Source: Clostridium sp. K13 (lineage in GTDB: Bacteria; Bacillota; Clostridia; Clostridiales; Clostridiaceae). From it: DNA of 64,000 nucleotides. The stretch is taken from contig NZ_JAASHM010000010.1 in NCBI RefSeq assembly GCF_019734195.1, positions 1 to 64,000 on the forward strand, in the 5' to 3' direction. Each line of letters opens with the position of its first letter. Position 1 is the stretch's first letter. This document shows positions 35,689 to 44,913 of the stretch, piece by piece. A model generated the notes under the pieces. It was not told where the DNA came from. It saw only the letters and a list, made by a program, of their open reading frames with translations, and ran no database searches. The translations under genes were made by a program, and so were the position numbers.

Positions 35689-35705
35689 AATGTTTTAAAG
35701 CTATT

Positions 35706-35976
35706 ATGAATACTTCAATAATATTGCGAAGGAAAATAAAAGTTAAAGGCCTAGCGGCCAGTTAAATTGGTTAATATAGCTTACGCTCATTAACCATAGG
35801 TAAGTGTTTGCTAGCGCAAAGGGTAAAAAGTTTCTTCCTTAACTAGCCGTAAGGCTTTTACCGTTGTCGAAGACAACTCTTACCCTTTTTGAACTAGCGA
35901 AGCGCTGTTCAAAAACTTAACCGGCTGAAGGCCCTTAACTAAATAAATTGCTTCGCAATTTATTAAAAGTATTCAT
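35706..35976. repeat. Nested palindrome region (stacked inverted repeats)
   Basis: An outer pair of arms spans the region: ATGAATACTT...ATTGCGAAG (35706-35731) against CTTCGCAATTTATTAAAAG plus TATTCAT (35951-35976). Inside it, AGTTAAAGGCC pairs with GGCCCTTAACT (35930-35940), and GCCAGTTAA pairs with TTAACCGGC (35918-). Local hairpins follow: TGGTTAAT/ATTAACCA (35768-35797), TTTGC/GCAAA (35807-35820), AAAGGGTAA against TTACCCTTT, AGCC/GGCT (35844-35855), GTTGTC/GACAAC (35863-35877), GAAC..AGCG/CGCT..GTTC (35891-35910). The region is far richer in G and C than its surroundings. It contains no ORF of note. Confidence 0.7.
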
Positions 35977-36031
35977 ATAAATTCAAAGTAAGTGTATTTA
36001 AAATTTAACATAATAATTTTGGAGGTTACAT

Positions 36032-36709
36032 ATGAAAAGTGTAGGAGTTTTTGATATATTAGGTCCTATAATGGTTGGACCATCATCATCACATACAGCA
36101 GGAGCTGCAAGGCTTGGAAAAGTTGCAAGAGCTGTTGCAGGAGCTGATATAGAAGATGTAACATTTTATTTACATGGTTCATTTGCTAAAACTTATAAAG
36201 GCCACGGAACTGATAGAGCATTAGTTGCTGGAATTTTAGGAATGGAACCAAGTGATTTACGACTTAGAGATTCTTTGGAAATAGCTAAAGAAATGGGATT
36301 AAAAATAAGATTTAGAGAAGCTGATTTAGGAGATGTTCATCCTAATACAGTTAAATTTGTTATAAAGGGAAAAGAAGGTACATATGAGCTTGTAGGCTCT
36401 TCAATTGGTGGAGGAAGTATTGAAGTTACTTCTGTTAATGGAAACTTAGTTAACTTTACTGGCGCATATCCAACTATTATTGTTTCTAATAAAGACGTTC
36501 CAGGTGTAGTATCTAAGGTAGCATCAATACTTTATGAGAATGATATAAATATTGCATTTATGAAAGTGTTTAGAAGTCAAAAGGGTAGAGATGCAACAAT
36601 GGTATTTGAAGTTGATCATGAGGTTACATCAGAAATAATAGGTAATGTTAAAGCAATTAACGGTATAAATAAAGTAATAATGATTAATCCAATTAAGGAC
36701 GGTGAATAA
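36032..36709 (+). CDS. sdaAB: L-serine dehydratase, iron-sulfur dependent, beta subunit
   Basis: 225 residues. Deaminates L-serine to pyruvate together with the alpha subunit. The N-terminus SVFDILGPIMVGPSSSHTAG (with GV inserted) and IGGGSIEV are typical. The C-terminal about 70 residues form an ACT domain (GVVSKVASILYENDINI). ATG 36032 follows GGAGG. The alpha subunit starts 1 base after this gene's stop. Confidence 0.96.
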   Translation: MKSVGVFDILGPIMVGPSSSHTAGAARLGKVARAVAGADIEDVTFYLHGSFAKTYKGHGTDRALVAGILGMEPSDLRLRDSLEIAKEMGLKIRFREADLGDVHPNTVKFVIKGKEGTYELVGSSIGGGSIEVTSVNGNLVNFTGAYPTIIVSNKDVPGVVSKVASILYENDINIAFMKVFRSQKGRDATMVFEVDHEVTSEIIGNVKAINGINKVIMINPIKDGE

Positions 36710-36710
36710 T

Positions 36711-37589
36711 ATGCTAGCAAGATCAGGTGAAGAGTTATTAAAGATATGTGAAGAAGAAAATATATCTTTAAGTGAATATGCAATAAGAATAGAAATGGAA
36801 GATAAGGGGCTATCTAGAGAAGAAGTATATGAAAAGATGGCTAAAAATTTAAAAGTAATGAAAGAAGGGGCTACTGAAGGAAGAGAAAAAGAAGTATATT
36901 CATTAAGTGGGCTTATTGGTGGAGATGGTTATAAAATTCAAAAGTATTTAGAAAAGGGAAATACTTTAACTGGGGATGTAACTGTAAAAGCAATGGCAAT
37001 GGCATTATCATCATCAGAAGTTAATGCAGGTATGGGAAGAATAGTAGCATGTCCAACAGCAGGGTCTTGTGGAATACTACCAGCTGTAATTTTATCAGCA
37101 GGAGAAAAACTAGGAAAGACAGATGAAGAGCTGATAGATGCGTTATTTACTTCAGCTGCAGTAGGGATGATAATTGGAATGAATGCAACTCTTTCAGGAG
37201 CAGAAGGAGGATGTCAGGCAGAATGTGGTTCAGCAGCAGCAATGGGATCAGCAGCAGTTGTTGAAATGATGGGAGGAACTCCTAAGATGTGTTTAGATGC
37301 AGGTGCAATAGTTTTAAAGAATATACTTGGACTTGTATGTGATCCAGTGGCAGGGCTTGTAGAAATACCTTGTGCAAAAAGAAATGCAGCAGGAGCTATA
37401 AGTGCTCTTTGTACAGCTGATATGGTTATGGCTGGTGTAGGAAGTAAAATACCTTTTGATGACACAGTATCTGCTATGTATAAGGTAGGAAAGAGCCTTC
37501 CATCAGCACTTAGAGAAACTGCAATGGGGGGAGTTGCTGTTACAAAAGCAGGACTTGAACTTCGTAAAAAAGTATTTGGAGAAGAATAG
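36711..37589 (+). CDS. sdaAA: L-serine dehydratase, iron-sulfur dependent, alpha subunit
   Basis: 292 residues from ATG 36711, just past the beta-subunit stop; the GTG at 36702 would overlap it and sits inside the ribosome binding site GGACGGTG. Catalytic [4Fe-4S] ligand cysteines appear in CPTAGSCGILP, AECGSAAAMG and LVCDPVAGLVEIPC. Forms the heterodimer with SdaAB, using serine as carbon and energy source. Confidence 0.96.
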   Translation: MLARSGEELLKICEEENISLSEYAIRIEMEDKGLSREEVYEKMAKNLKVMKEGATEGREKEVYSLSGLIGGDGYKIQKYLEKGNTLTGDVTVKAMAMALSSSEVNAGMGRIVACPTAGSCGILPAVILSAGEKLGKTDEELIDALFTSAAVGMIIGMNATLSGAEGGCQAECGSAAAMGSAAVVEMMGGTPKMCLDAGAIVLKNILGLVCDPVAGLVEIPCAKRNAAGAISALCTADMVMAGVGSKIPFDDTVSAMYKVGKSLPSALRETAMGGVAVTKAGLELRKKVFGEE

Positions 37590-37675
37590 AATAAAATTGC
37601 GCACATTGTAGATTTTGTCGAATAGTATAGTATTAGGCAAGAGTTGCACTATAGATAATAAAGTGAGGACGCGCT

Positions 37676-38491
37676 ATGAGGCTTAGTGAAGAGTCTATAA
37701 AGTATATTTTAGACTTGCAAAAGAATATGCTACCTCTTATTTATTGTTGTGCTAATAATGAAAGGTTAGGTATCTTAGAAGATACAATCAAGCATTATAA
37801 CGGAATATTTAGCTATAAAGATAGTAAGCTTAGTAAAGAGGAATATCCAATAAATACACTATTGATTTTTTTAGATGAAATGAATTCAGAGAGTATATTA
37901 GATATAGAAAAAGCTTTAATAGCTATGAATAAAAGAGAGAGAGTATTATTAGAAGCCAATGGAATAGATTCGTTAATTAACAAAAGAAATTTAGCATTAA
38001 GCATTATAAATAGATATGATATTAATGTTATTAAAGGAACAAAGAGTGAAATAGAAACTTTGATAAAATTTCAAGAAAATGTTGAAGAAGAAAAATTAAA
38101 TGAGAGTAATGTCAACTATAAGTATAGAAATTTTTCAAAGAAAAATAATACTATATTAATTATAAAAGAAGATAATTATTATATAACTGATGGATATAGT
38201 GAGTTTTTTATAAAAGGTAATAATAATTATTTTTTAAATAAAAATGAATTAGATGATATATATACAGGAATGTTAGCCACTAGCATTGGAGTATGTAAAA
38301 ACAAAAGTGAAATAATTCAGGCTATATTAATCTCAACAATAGCTTTTTATATTGGAGAGCAAAGAGTGTTGGATGATGTTAGATGTAGTGATGAGAATAT
38401 AGAAGAATATCTATTAAATGAAATATATAAAATTGATATAGATAAAATAAAGTCTTATGGAGATATATGTTATTCTTTTAAAAGATATTAA
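37676..38491 (+). CDS. Divergent hydroxyethylthiazole-kinase (ThiM)-like protein without the catalytic motif
   Basis: 271 residues, preceded by GTGAGGAC; not assigned by simple motif reading. Its order of elements follows ThiM: PLIYCCANNERLGILEDTIK in the position of the ThiM N-terminal IITNYVxMNDxAN, VLLEANGIDSLINKRNLALS like VVLDPVGAG, INVIKGTKSEI like VTVIRGNASEI, YYITDGYSEFF like DYITDG, and IYTGMLATSIGVC where ThiM has TGTGCALTA. The TGTGC loop with the catalytic Cys is absent, and the Pro-Val-Gly-Ala region is changed, so kinase activity is doubtful. No thi genes are adjacent. The homology is an inference by eye. Confidence 0.55.
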   Translation: MRLSEESIKYILDLQKNMLPLIYCCANNERLGILEDTIKHYNGIFSYKDSKLSKEEYPINTLLIFLDEMNSESILDIEKALIAMNKRERVLLEANGIDSLINKRNLALSIINRYDINVIKGTKSEIETLIKFQENVEEEKLNESNVNYKYRNFSKKNNTILIIKEDNYYITDGYSEFFIKGNNNYFLNKNELDDIYTGMLATSIGVCKNKSEIIQAILISTIAFYIGEQRVLDDVRCSDENIEEYLLNEIYKIDIDKIKSYGDICYSFKRY

Positions 38492-38493
38492 AA

Positions 38494-38525
38494 ATAAAAA
38501 GAGCACGAATGTGCTCTTTTTATAT
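38494..38525. terminator. Bidirectional terminator between ThiM-like and fba genes
   Basis: AAAAAGAGCAC (38496-38506) pairs perfectly with GTGCTCTTTTT (38511-38521) around a GAAT loop; convergent genes flank it. Confidence 0.93.
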
Positions 38526-38534
38526 TAAAAGGAA

Positions 38535-39398
38535 TTAAGCTTTGTTAATTGATCCGAATAATTCCATTTTTTCTTTAACTGTAGCTTTGATAGCTTCGAA
38601 TCCAGGATTTAATAATTTTCTTGGGTCAAATCCTTTTCCTTCTTTATCTTTTCCAGCTTCAACGTAAGCTCTTGTAGCTTCTTGGAATGCTAATTGACAT
38701 TCAGTGTTAACGTTGATTTTAGAAACTCCTAAAGATATAGCTTTCTTGATCATTTCTTCTGGAATTCCAGTACCACCGTGTAATACTAATGGCATGTTTC
38801 CACAAGCGTTGTTGATTTCTTCTAAAGCATCAAAAGCAAGTCCTTGCCAGTTTGCTGGGTATTTTCCGTGGATGTTTCCGATACCAGCAGCTAACATAGT
38901 AACTCCTAAATCAGCTATTGATTTACATTCTTGAGCATCAGCAACTTCACCTTTACCAACAACTCCGTCTTCTTCTCCACCGATTGATCCAACTTCTGCT
39001 TCTAAAGATAATCCTTTTTCTGCAGTAACTTTAACTAATTCAGTAGTCTTTTCGATGTTTTCAGCGATTGGGTAGTGAGATCCATCAAACATAACTGATG
39101 AGAATCCAGCTTCCATAGCTTTGTAGCATCCTTCGTAGCTACCGTGGTCTAAGTGTAGAGCAACTGGTACAGTGATGTTTAATTCTTCTAACATACCGTT
39201 AACCATTCCTACGATAGTCTTGTATCCACACATATATTTTCCAGCACCTTCAGATACTCCTAAGATTACTGGTGAGTTATTTTCTTGTGCAGTTAATAAA
39301 ATAGCTTTAGTCCATTCTAAGTTATTGATGTTGAATTGACCAACAGCGTATTTTCCTTCTCTTGCTTTGTTTAACATTTCTTTAGCTGAAACTAACAT
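38535..39398 (-). CDS. fba: Fructose-bisphosphate aldolase, class II
   Basis: 287 residues. Zinc-dependent aldol cleavage of fructose 1,6-bisphosphate in glycolysis. Landmarks: KYAVGQFNINNLEW, zinc ligands in LHLDHG, SVMFDGSHYP, GKYP with the zinc His in IGNIHGKYP, and LVLHGGTGIPEE. Codon choice is strongly biased, as expected for an abundant enzyme. ATG 39398 follows GGAGG. It stands alone with its own promoter region. Confidence 0.97.
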   Translation of the reverse strand: MLVSAKEMLNKAREGKYAVGQFNINNLEWTKAILLTAQENNSPVILGVSEGAGKYMCGYKTIVGMVNGMLEELNITVPVALHLDHGSYEGCYKAMEAGFSSVMFDGSHYPIAENIEKTTELVKVTAEKGLSLEAEVGSIGGEEDGVVGKGEVADAQECKSIADLGVTMLAAGIGNIHGKYPANWQGLAFDALEEINNACGNMPLVLHGGTGIPEEMIKKAISLGVSKINVNTECQLAFQEATRAYVEAGKDKEGKGFDPRKLLNPGFEAIKATVKEKMELFGSINKA

Positions 39399-39644
39399 GG
39401 CAATACCTCCGTATATTTTAAAATATTATAGAGAATTCGTTAAGTTTTACTTAATGTTATAAAATTAACAATTATGTATATCAATTTATTCTCCATTGCA
39501 TATTATACCTTAAATTGATTGGAATGAAAACAAAAAAATAAGTTTTAATATAATATAAGAAGTTCTTTGTTTAAAATAAGTTAATTTAAAATAAAAAAAT
39601 GTGATATATTAAATACAAATACTTTTTTAAACTTAGGAGGAAAA

Positions 39645-40481
39645 ATGTTAACGGATTTACATATACATAGTTATTATTCAGATGGCACAATGTCACCACA
39701 GGAGATAGTAGAAGAGGCTAAAAATAGAGGGTTAGAAATTATTTCAATAACGGATCATGATGTTTTAGATTCTTATGAAGAGTTAAAAGTGGAAGCAGAA
39801 AAAGCTAATATTAAAGTGATAAGAGGTGTAGAAATAGACTCTATTTTTGAAGGGCATTTAGTACATTTATTAGCATATAAGTTTAATGATAATGAAGATT
39901 TTTTTGCGTTAGTAAATAGGGCAAAAGAACAGCTATTAGAAACTAGCATTGAGCTTATAAGAAGAATGGAAAAAGAATATGAAAATATATCTTTAGAAGA
40001 TTATAATTCTTATGAGTATGATAGAAGAAAAGGTGGATGGAAGGGAATACACTATTTATTTGATAAAAATATTACAGAAGGACTTTTTGATGGGATGAAG
40101 CTTTATGGAAAATATGAATGTGGGCATGAAAAATTTGATTTTCCAACTGTAAAAGAAGTTTGTGATATTACTCATAATGCAGGCGGTTATGTAGTATTAG
40201 CACACCCATGTAATTACTATAAGGATAAAACTAGAGAAGAGATATTAGAAAAGCTTGAAATATTAAAATCAGATGGAATAGATGGAGTTGAATGCTATTA
40301 TCCTGCAAATAGTGATTTAATGACAGAGACATGTTTAGAGTTTTGTAGAAAAAATGATTTAATAATAACTGCTGGATCTGATAGTCATGGAGATTTTGGA
40401 GCTGTAAGTAAAGGCATAGAATATTATTTAGGCGCAGTTAAGGCTGATGATACTAAGTTAAATTTAGAAAAAATATTGTAA
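39645..40481 (+). CDS. PHP-domain phosphoesterase
   Basis: 278 residues. The PHP metal-binding motifs are LHIHSYYSDGT (near 5), ITDHD (near 37), E63-like VEIDS, an H in LAHPCNY, and C-terminal DSHGD. This matches the YciV/RNase AM group, which hydrolyses 3',5'-nucleoside bisphosphates (pAp) or trims short RNA ends. ATG 39645 follows AGGAGG. It stands alone between terminators. Confidence 0.87.
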   Translation: MLTDLHIHSYYSDGTMSPQEIVEEAKNRGLEIISITDHDVLDSYEELKVEAEKANIKVIRGVEIDSIFEGHLVHLLAYKFNDNEDFFALVNRAKEQLLETSIELIRRMEKEYENISLEDYNSYEYDRRKGGWKGIHYLFDKNITEGLFDGMKLYGKYECGHEKFDFPTVKEVCDITHNAGGYVVLAHPCNYYKDKTREEILEKLEILKSDGIDGVECYYPANSDLMTETCLEFCRKNDLIITAGSDSHGDFGAVSKGIEYYLGAVKADDTKLNLEKIL

Positions 40482-40517
40482 TTTATTAAATAAATAATAT
40501 TTATATATTTTAGAAGT

Positions 40518-40567
40518 AAAAACGAACTGTTATAACAAGAGTATTAGTTATAACAGTTCGTTTTTAT
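40518..40567 (+). terminator. Terminator after the PHP gene
   Basis: AAAACGAACTGTTATAAC pairs with GTTATAACAGTTCGTTTT, 18 bp perfect, followed by TATTATTT. Confidence 0.92.
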
Positions 40568-40678
40568 TATTTATATTTAATGAATAACTATTAATACATA
40601 AAGTAAAAAACTCTATTATAATTATAATTTATATTACACATAATATAAATATTGTTTAAAAAATAGGGGTATAGTATT

Positions 40679-42649
40679 ATGTCTACTAAAAAAATAATGA
40701 AAAGCGGATTAAAGGTTGTTTTTATTTTTGTATTAATTTTCGGTAGTAATATATTAGTTAAAGCTAATACTTTATCTAATCCTAAAATTCTTGCAATAGG
40801 TTCGTACTCTTCAGAGAATAATTGGGAGAATTCTATTTTAAAGGGATTCGAAAGTAATAATAATAATAAGTATATACTGAAGTATGAATTTTTAGATAGC
40901 AAGGTTTCAGAATCTAAGGAGTATGATGATAGTTTTATTAATTTTTTAAATGTTAAATATAGAGATGCTAATATTGATTATATAATTGCTCTAGATGATG
41001 AGTCATTTAAATTAATTAGAAGTAATTTATTTAATGAAGAATTATTTACATATAAGAAAAAAATTATTTTTGTTGGAGTAAATGAAGCTATAAATTTAAG
41101 TGAGGATGAAGGAAATTATATTACTGGAATATTAGAATATCAAGACAATTTACCTATAGTAAATACAATATTAACAGCAGGAAAAAATATTAATGATATA
41201 TATCTAATTTTAGATAATAGTATTTATTGTGATACTGTAAAACAGGAATTTACTAAAATTGTTGATATGGCAGAAAAAAAGTTTGAATATCATATTATCC
41301 AAGATACAAGCTTTGATTCTATAAAAGATCAATGTAGGAAAATTCCTAATAAAGATTGTGCAATATATTTATGTGGTACATTCAAGGATTCTGATGAATC
41401 TAATATTATTCAACCAGATGAAGTTGTAAGCGAAATTAAAAAGGTAACTAAAGCTCCAATTTATGCAAAATTAGAAGAGTATATTTATGCAGGAGCAGTT
41501 GGAGGAATAGTTAATGATGGATATAAACTAGGAGAGGTTACATATACTCTTTTAAATAATATTGTATCAGAAACCTATAAATATACTATACTGCCAGTAC
41601 ATGATACATTTAGTATACCGATTTTTAATTATGATGCTATAGTTGAATATGATATTAATCCTTTTAAGCTGCCATCTGACAGTAAGATTATTAATAAAAA
41701 GCCATTTCAGTTATTATTGCCTAAATACTTAATTATAATAGTATGGTTCTTGATTTTATTAGCTATATTAGGTGTTGGAGGATTAATTTATTTATATGTA
41801 ATAAATAAAAGAAAAGCTAGAGAAAGCAAGTTATTATTATTAGAATCTGTTGAAAGGGAAAAGATAAAGAATGATTTTATTGTTACAATCTCTCATGAGC
41901 TTAGAACTCCATTAAATATAATAATAAATGCAACTAATCTATTAAAGATAAAGTTAAATAATAATGAATGTGATAAGAGTTTCTTTAATGAGAGATTAAG
42001 TTATATAATGAAAAATGCTAATAGATTACGTAGGTATATTAATAATTTAATTGATGTAAGTAAGCTAGAAATGGGATATATGGATGCTAGGTTTACTAAT
42101 GAAAATATAGTAAGTGTAGTTGAGGATATAACATTAACTATTGTAGATTTAGCTAAATCATTTAATTTAAATGTAATTTTTGATACTGAAGAAGAGGAAA
42201 TAATAATGGCTATAGATAAAGTTAAAATGGAAAGAATTATTCTAAACTTATTATCTAATGCTATAAAGTTTACTAATGATGGTGGAAAGATTATGGTTTT
42301 TGTAAAAAGGGAAGTTGATAATGTTATTATAGAAATTTGTGATGATGGTGTTGGAATGTCTGAAGAGATAAAAAAACATTTATTTGAGAAGTTTAAGAGA
42401 GCAGATTTGAATGATGGATTTAATAGAAAAAATGAAGGTAGTGGTTTAGGGTTATTTATAGTAAAAGGATTAGTAGATTTACATAATGGAGAAATAGCAG
42501 TAAAAAGTAAATCAAATGAAGGAACTAAATTTATAATTTCATTGCCTATAAGAATAGTAGAAGATAGAGAAAATGAAAATTTAATAGAGTATTCATCTTT
42601 AGAATATATGTTTGAAATGGAATTGTCAGATATTTATAAAAAGGAATAA
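40679..42649 (+). CDS. Orphan sensor histidine kinase with ABC substrate-binding-like sensor domain
   Basis: 656 residues. N-terminal signal/TM segment (about 10-28), then an external domain of about 310 residues resembling the ABC substrate-binding family PF04392 (ILAIGSYSSENNWENSILKG, YIIALDDESF, AGAVGGIVNDGYKLGE). A second TM segment lies at about 350-378. The cytoplasmic kinase has HisKA ISHELRTPLNIIINATNLLK, N box NLLSNAIKFTNDGG, G1 DDGVGMSEE and G2 GSGLGLFIVKGLV. No response regulator is adjacent, so its partner lies elsewhere. The ATG 40679 follows AGGGG. Ligand unknown, but a small molecule is expected for this domain. Confidence 0.88.
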   Translation: MSTKKIMKSGLKVVFIFVLIFGSNILVKANTLSNPKILAIGSYSSENNWENSILKGFESNNNNKYILKYEFLDSKVSESKEYDDSFINFLNVKYRDANIDYIIALDDESFKLIRSNLFNEELFTYKKKIIFVGVNEAINLSEDEGNYITGILEYQDNLPIVNTILTAGKNINDIYLILDNSIYCDTVKQEFTKIVDMAEKKFEYHIIQDTSFDSIKDQCRKIPNKDCAIYLCGTFKDSDESNIIQPDEVVSEIKKVTKAPIYAKLEEYIYAGAVGGIVNDGYKLGEVTYTLLNNIVSETYKYTILPVHDTFSIPIFNYDAIVEYDINPFKLPSDSKIINKKPFQLLLPKYLIIIVWFLILLAILGVGGLIYLYVINKRKARESKLLLLESVEREKIKNDFIVTISHELRTPLNIIINATNLLKIKLNNNECDKSFFNERLSYIMKNANRLRRYINNLIDVSKLEMGYMDARFTNENIVSVVEDITLTIVDLAKSFNLNVIFDTEEEEIIMAIDKVKMERIILNLLSNAIKFTNDGGKIMVFVKREVDNVIIEICDDGVGMSEEIKKHLFEKFKRADLNDGFNRKNEGSGLGLFIVKGLVDLHNGEIAVKSKSNEGTKFIISLPIRIVEDRENENLIEYSSLEYMFEMELSDIYKKE

Positions 42650-42666
42650 TATTTAGTGAAAGCAAT

Positions 42667-42699
42667 AAAAAAAGACTGTATAAATTTATACAGTCTTTT
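42667..42699. terminator. Terminator shared by the kinase gene and tRNA-Leu
   Basis: AAAGACTGTATAAAT pairs perfectly with ATTTATACAGTCTTT, followed by T. Its T-run touches the tRNA 3' end encoded on the other strand. Confidence 0.88.
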
Positions 42700-42785
42700 G
42701 GTGCTGAAGACCGGAATCGAACCGGTACGGTATCGCTACCGCAGGATTTTAAGTCCTGTGCGTCTGCCTGTTCCGCCACTTCAGC
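42699..42785 (-). tRNA. tRNA-Leu (anticodon UAA)
   Basis: On the minus strand GCTGAAG at the 5' end pairs with CTTCAGC, followed by discriminator A and an encoded CCA. The T-arm is CCGGTTCGATTCCGG, the anticodon loop CTTAAAA contains UAA, and a long variable arm (GCGGTAGCGATACCGT) marks a class II leucine tRNA. Confidence 0.96.
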
Positions 42786-42916
42786 AGGCAAGATTTATTC
42801 TAATATAATATTAAGAATAAGTCAATAGAAAAATTAAAAATAATAAAAAATATGTAATAGTTATGAAAAAAATGATAATATAAAAGAAATATATTTATGG
42901 AAATTGGTGAGCTATT

Positions 42917-44671
42917 ATGAATAAGGTGTTTGAAGTACTTTATAAGTATTATGGATATAATTCCTTTAGAAAAGGTCAATATGAAATTATAAATAATATA
43001 TTGAGTAAAAGAGATACATTTTGTATTTTACCAACGGGTGGGGGGAAATCAATTTGCTATCAGATTCCAGCGCTTTTGTTTAATGGTGTTACTATAGTTA
43101 TTTCACCATTAATTGCTCTAATGAAGGATCAAGTTGATAATTTAAAGGCAAATGGAATAAATGCTGAATATATAAATAGCACTAAAAATTTAGAAAATAT
43201 AGATAGAATTATGGAAATGTGTAGAAATGGTAAAGTAAAATTACTTTATATTGCACCAGAAAGATTAGAAAATGAATTCTTTAAAAAGAAGCTTAGAAAA
43301 CTTAATATAAGTCAATTAGCTATAGACGAAGCTCATTGTGTATCAATGTGGGGACATGATTTTAGAAAAAGTTATGGACTAATTAATAATTTCATAAATT
43401 CTTTAATTATTAGACCAGTAATAACAGCATTTACTGCTACAGCGACAGAAATAGTCAGAAAAGATATTGTTGAGCTTTTAGGTTTAAGAAATCCTTATAC
43501 ATATATAGGCAGCTTTGATAGGGATAATTTATCAATAAGAGTACATATTGAAGAAGATAAATTAGAATTAGTAAAAGATATTATTAAGGATAAAGAAAAT
43601 GAGGCTGGAATTATTTACTGTGCTACAAGAAAAGAAGTTGAAGGCTTACATTTTTATCTTAAAGATTTAGGATATGATGTATTAAAGTATCATGGTGGGT
43701 TGAAGGATGAAGAAAAGGAATATTATCAAGATGAATTCTTAAATGAAAGTTCTAATGTTATGATTGCAACTAATGCATTTGGAATGGGAATAGATAAGTC
43801 AAATGTAAGATATATAATTCATTTTACAATTCCTAAAAATATAGAAAGTTATTATCAAGAAATTGGCAGAGCAGGTAGAGATGGAGCTATATCAGAATGT
43901 CATATTTTATTTAATAGAAGTGATATTAGGACTCTTGAATATTTAATATATACAACAGTTCAAATAGAAAGAAAAGAATCAGAAATAAAGAAGCTTCAAA
44001 GGATGATAGATTTTTGTGAAAGTAAAGAGTGTTTACGAGGTTTTATTTTAAAATATTTTGGCGAAGAAAATGTTAGAGATTACTGTAACAATTGTAGCAA
44101 TTGTTTAAATAGTGATGAGCTTAGGGATTATACTATAGAGGCTCAAAAAATATTATCTTGTGTATATAGAACTAGAGAGCGTTATGGAGTAGCGGTTCTT
44201 ATAGATGTACTTAGGGGAATGGTTGGGCCTAAGATAGTTAATGATAAATTAAATGAGTTAACTACATATGGAATAATGAAAGAATATAGCAGTAAGTTCA
44301 TACGAAACTTAATAAAGGCATTAATTGATTTTGGGTATGTTAGCTTAAAGGATGGAACTTATTCAATGCTGAAATTAAATGAAAAGTCATATAGTATTTT
44401 AAAGTCAAAACAAAAAGTAATGTTTAAGTTAAGTTATCAAGATGAAGAGAAAATTATTAATAGTGATTTATTTAACAAATTAAGGTTATGGAGAAGAGAC
44501 ACTGCTATTAAGGAAGGGGTAAAGCCTTATATAATTTTTTCAGATGCAACATTGATTGAATTGTGTAATAAATTACCTAAAAATGAGAAGGAACTTTTAG
44601 AAATACGAGGTATGGGTGAAAAGAAATTTAATAAGTATGGAGAAGAGATTCTAAAAAAGTTAAAAGGTTAA
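42917..44671 (+). CDS. recQ: ATP-dependent DNA helicase RecQ
   Basis: 584 residues. 3'-5' helicase of recombination and repair. Motifs in order: Q-motif region FRKGQYEI, Walker A PTGGGKSICY, Walker B DEAHC, SAT-equivalent TAFTATAT, MIATNAFGMGIDKS (motif V), IGRAGRDG (motif VI). The zinc-binding RQC part has C-x(n)-C with CNNCSNC, followed by winged helix and an HRDC domain (LWRRDTAIKEGVKPYIIFSD) at the end. ATG 42917 with only a weak GTGAG. Confidence 0.95.
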   Translation: MNKVFEVLYKYYGYNSFRKGQYEIINNILSKRDTFCILPTGGGKSICYQIPALLFNGVTIVISPLIALMKDQVDNLKANGINAEYINSTKNLENIDRIMEMCRNGKVKLLYIAPERLENEFFKKKLRKLNISQLAIDEAHCVSMWGHDFRKSYGLINNFINSLIIRPVITAFTATATEIVRKDIVELLGLRNPYTYIGSFDRDNLSIRVHIEEDKLELVKDIIKDKENEAGIIYCATRKEVEGLHFYLKDLGYDVLKYHGGLKDEEKEYYQDEFLNESSNVMIATNAFGMGIDKSNVRYIIHFTIPKNIESYYQEIGRAGRDGAISECHILFNRSDIRTLEYLIYTTVQIERKESEIKKLQRMIDFCESKECLRGFILKYFGEENVRDYCNNCSNCLNSDELRDYTIEAQKILSCVYRTRERYGVAVLIDVLRGMVGPKIVNDKLNELTTYGIMKEYSSKFIRNLIKALIDFGYVSLKDGTYSMLKLNEKSYSILKSKQKVMFKLSYQDEEKIINSDLFNKLRLWRRDTAIKEGVKPYIIFSDATLIELCNKLPKNEKELLEIRGMGEKKFNKYGEEILKKLKG

Positions 44672-44689
44672 AATAGTATAAAAGATAAG

Positions 44690-44745
44690 TAATTCCTTAT
44701 GAGTAAAATTGTAATATTGTAATTTTACTTATAAGGAATTTTTAT
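44690..44745 (+). terminator. Terminator after recQ
   Basis: AATTCCTTATgAGTAAAATT pairs with the matching arm ending ATAAGGAATT, then TTTTATTATT. Confidence 0.85.
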
Positions 44746-44913
44746 TATTAATACTGTAAATTAGGTACACAGTGCAATAATTTTAAAAAATATGTTCAGT
44801 TAATAATAATTGTAAAATTTAAACATATAAAATATAGAGAAGTGTAAATAAAAAAATAGGAATATAACTATTTAATACAATAATATATTAGATTAAAGGG
44901 GAGGGATGAGTCT

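Noticed and set aside
35706-35976. tRNA or rRNA fragment in the G/C-richer nested palindrome region
   Set aside because: No T-arm, anticodon arm or CCA end; the pairing is made of simple hairpins instead.
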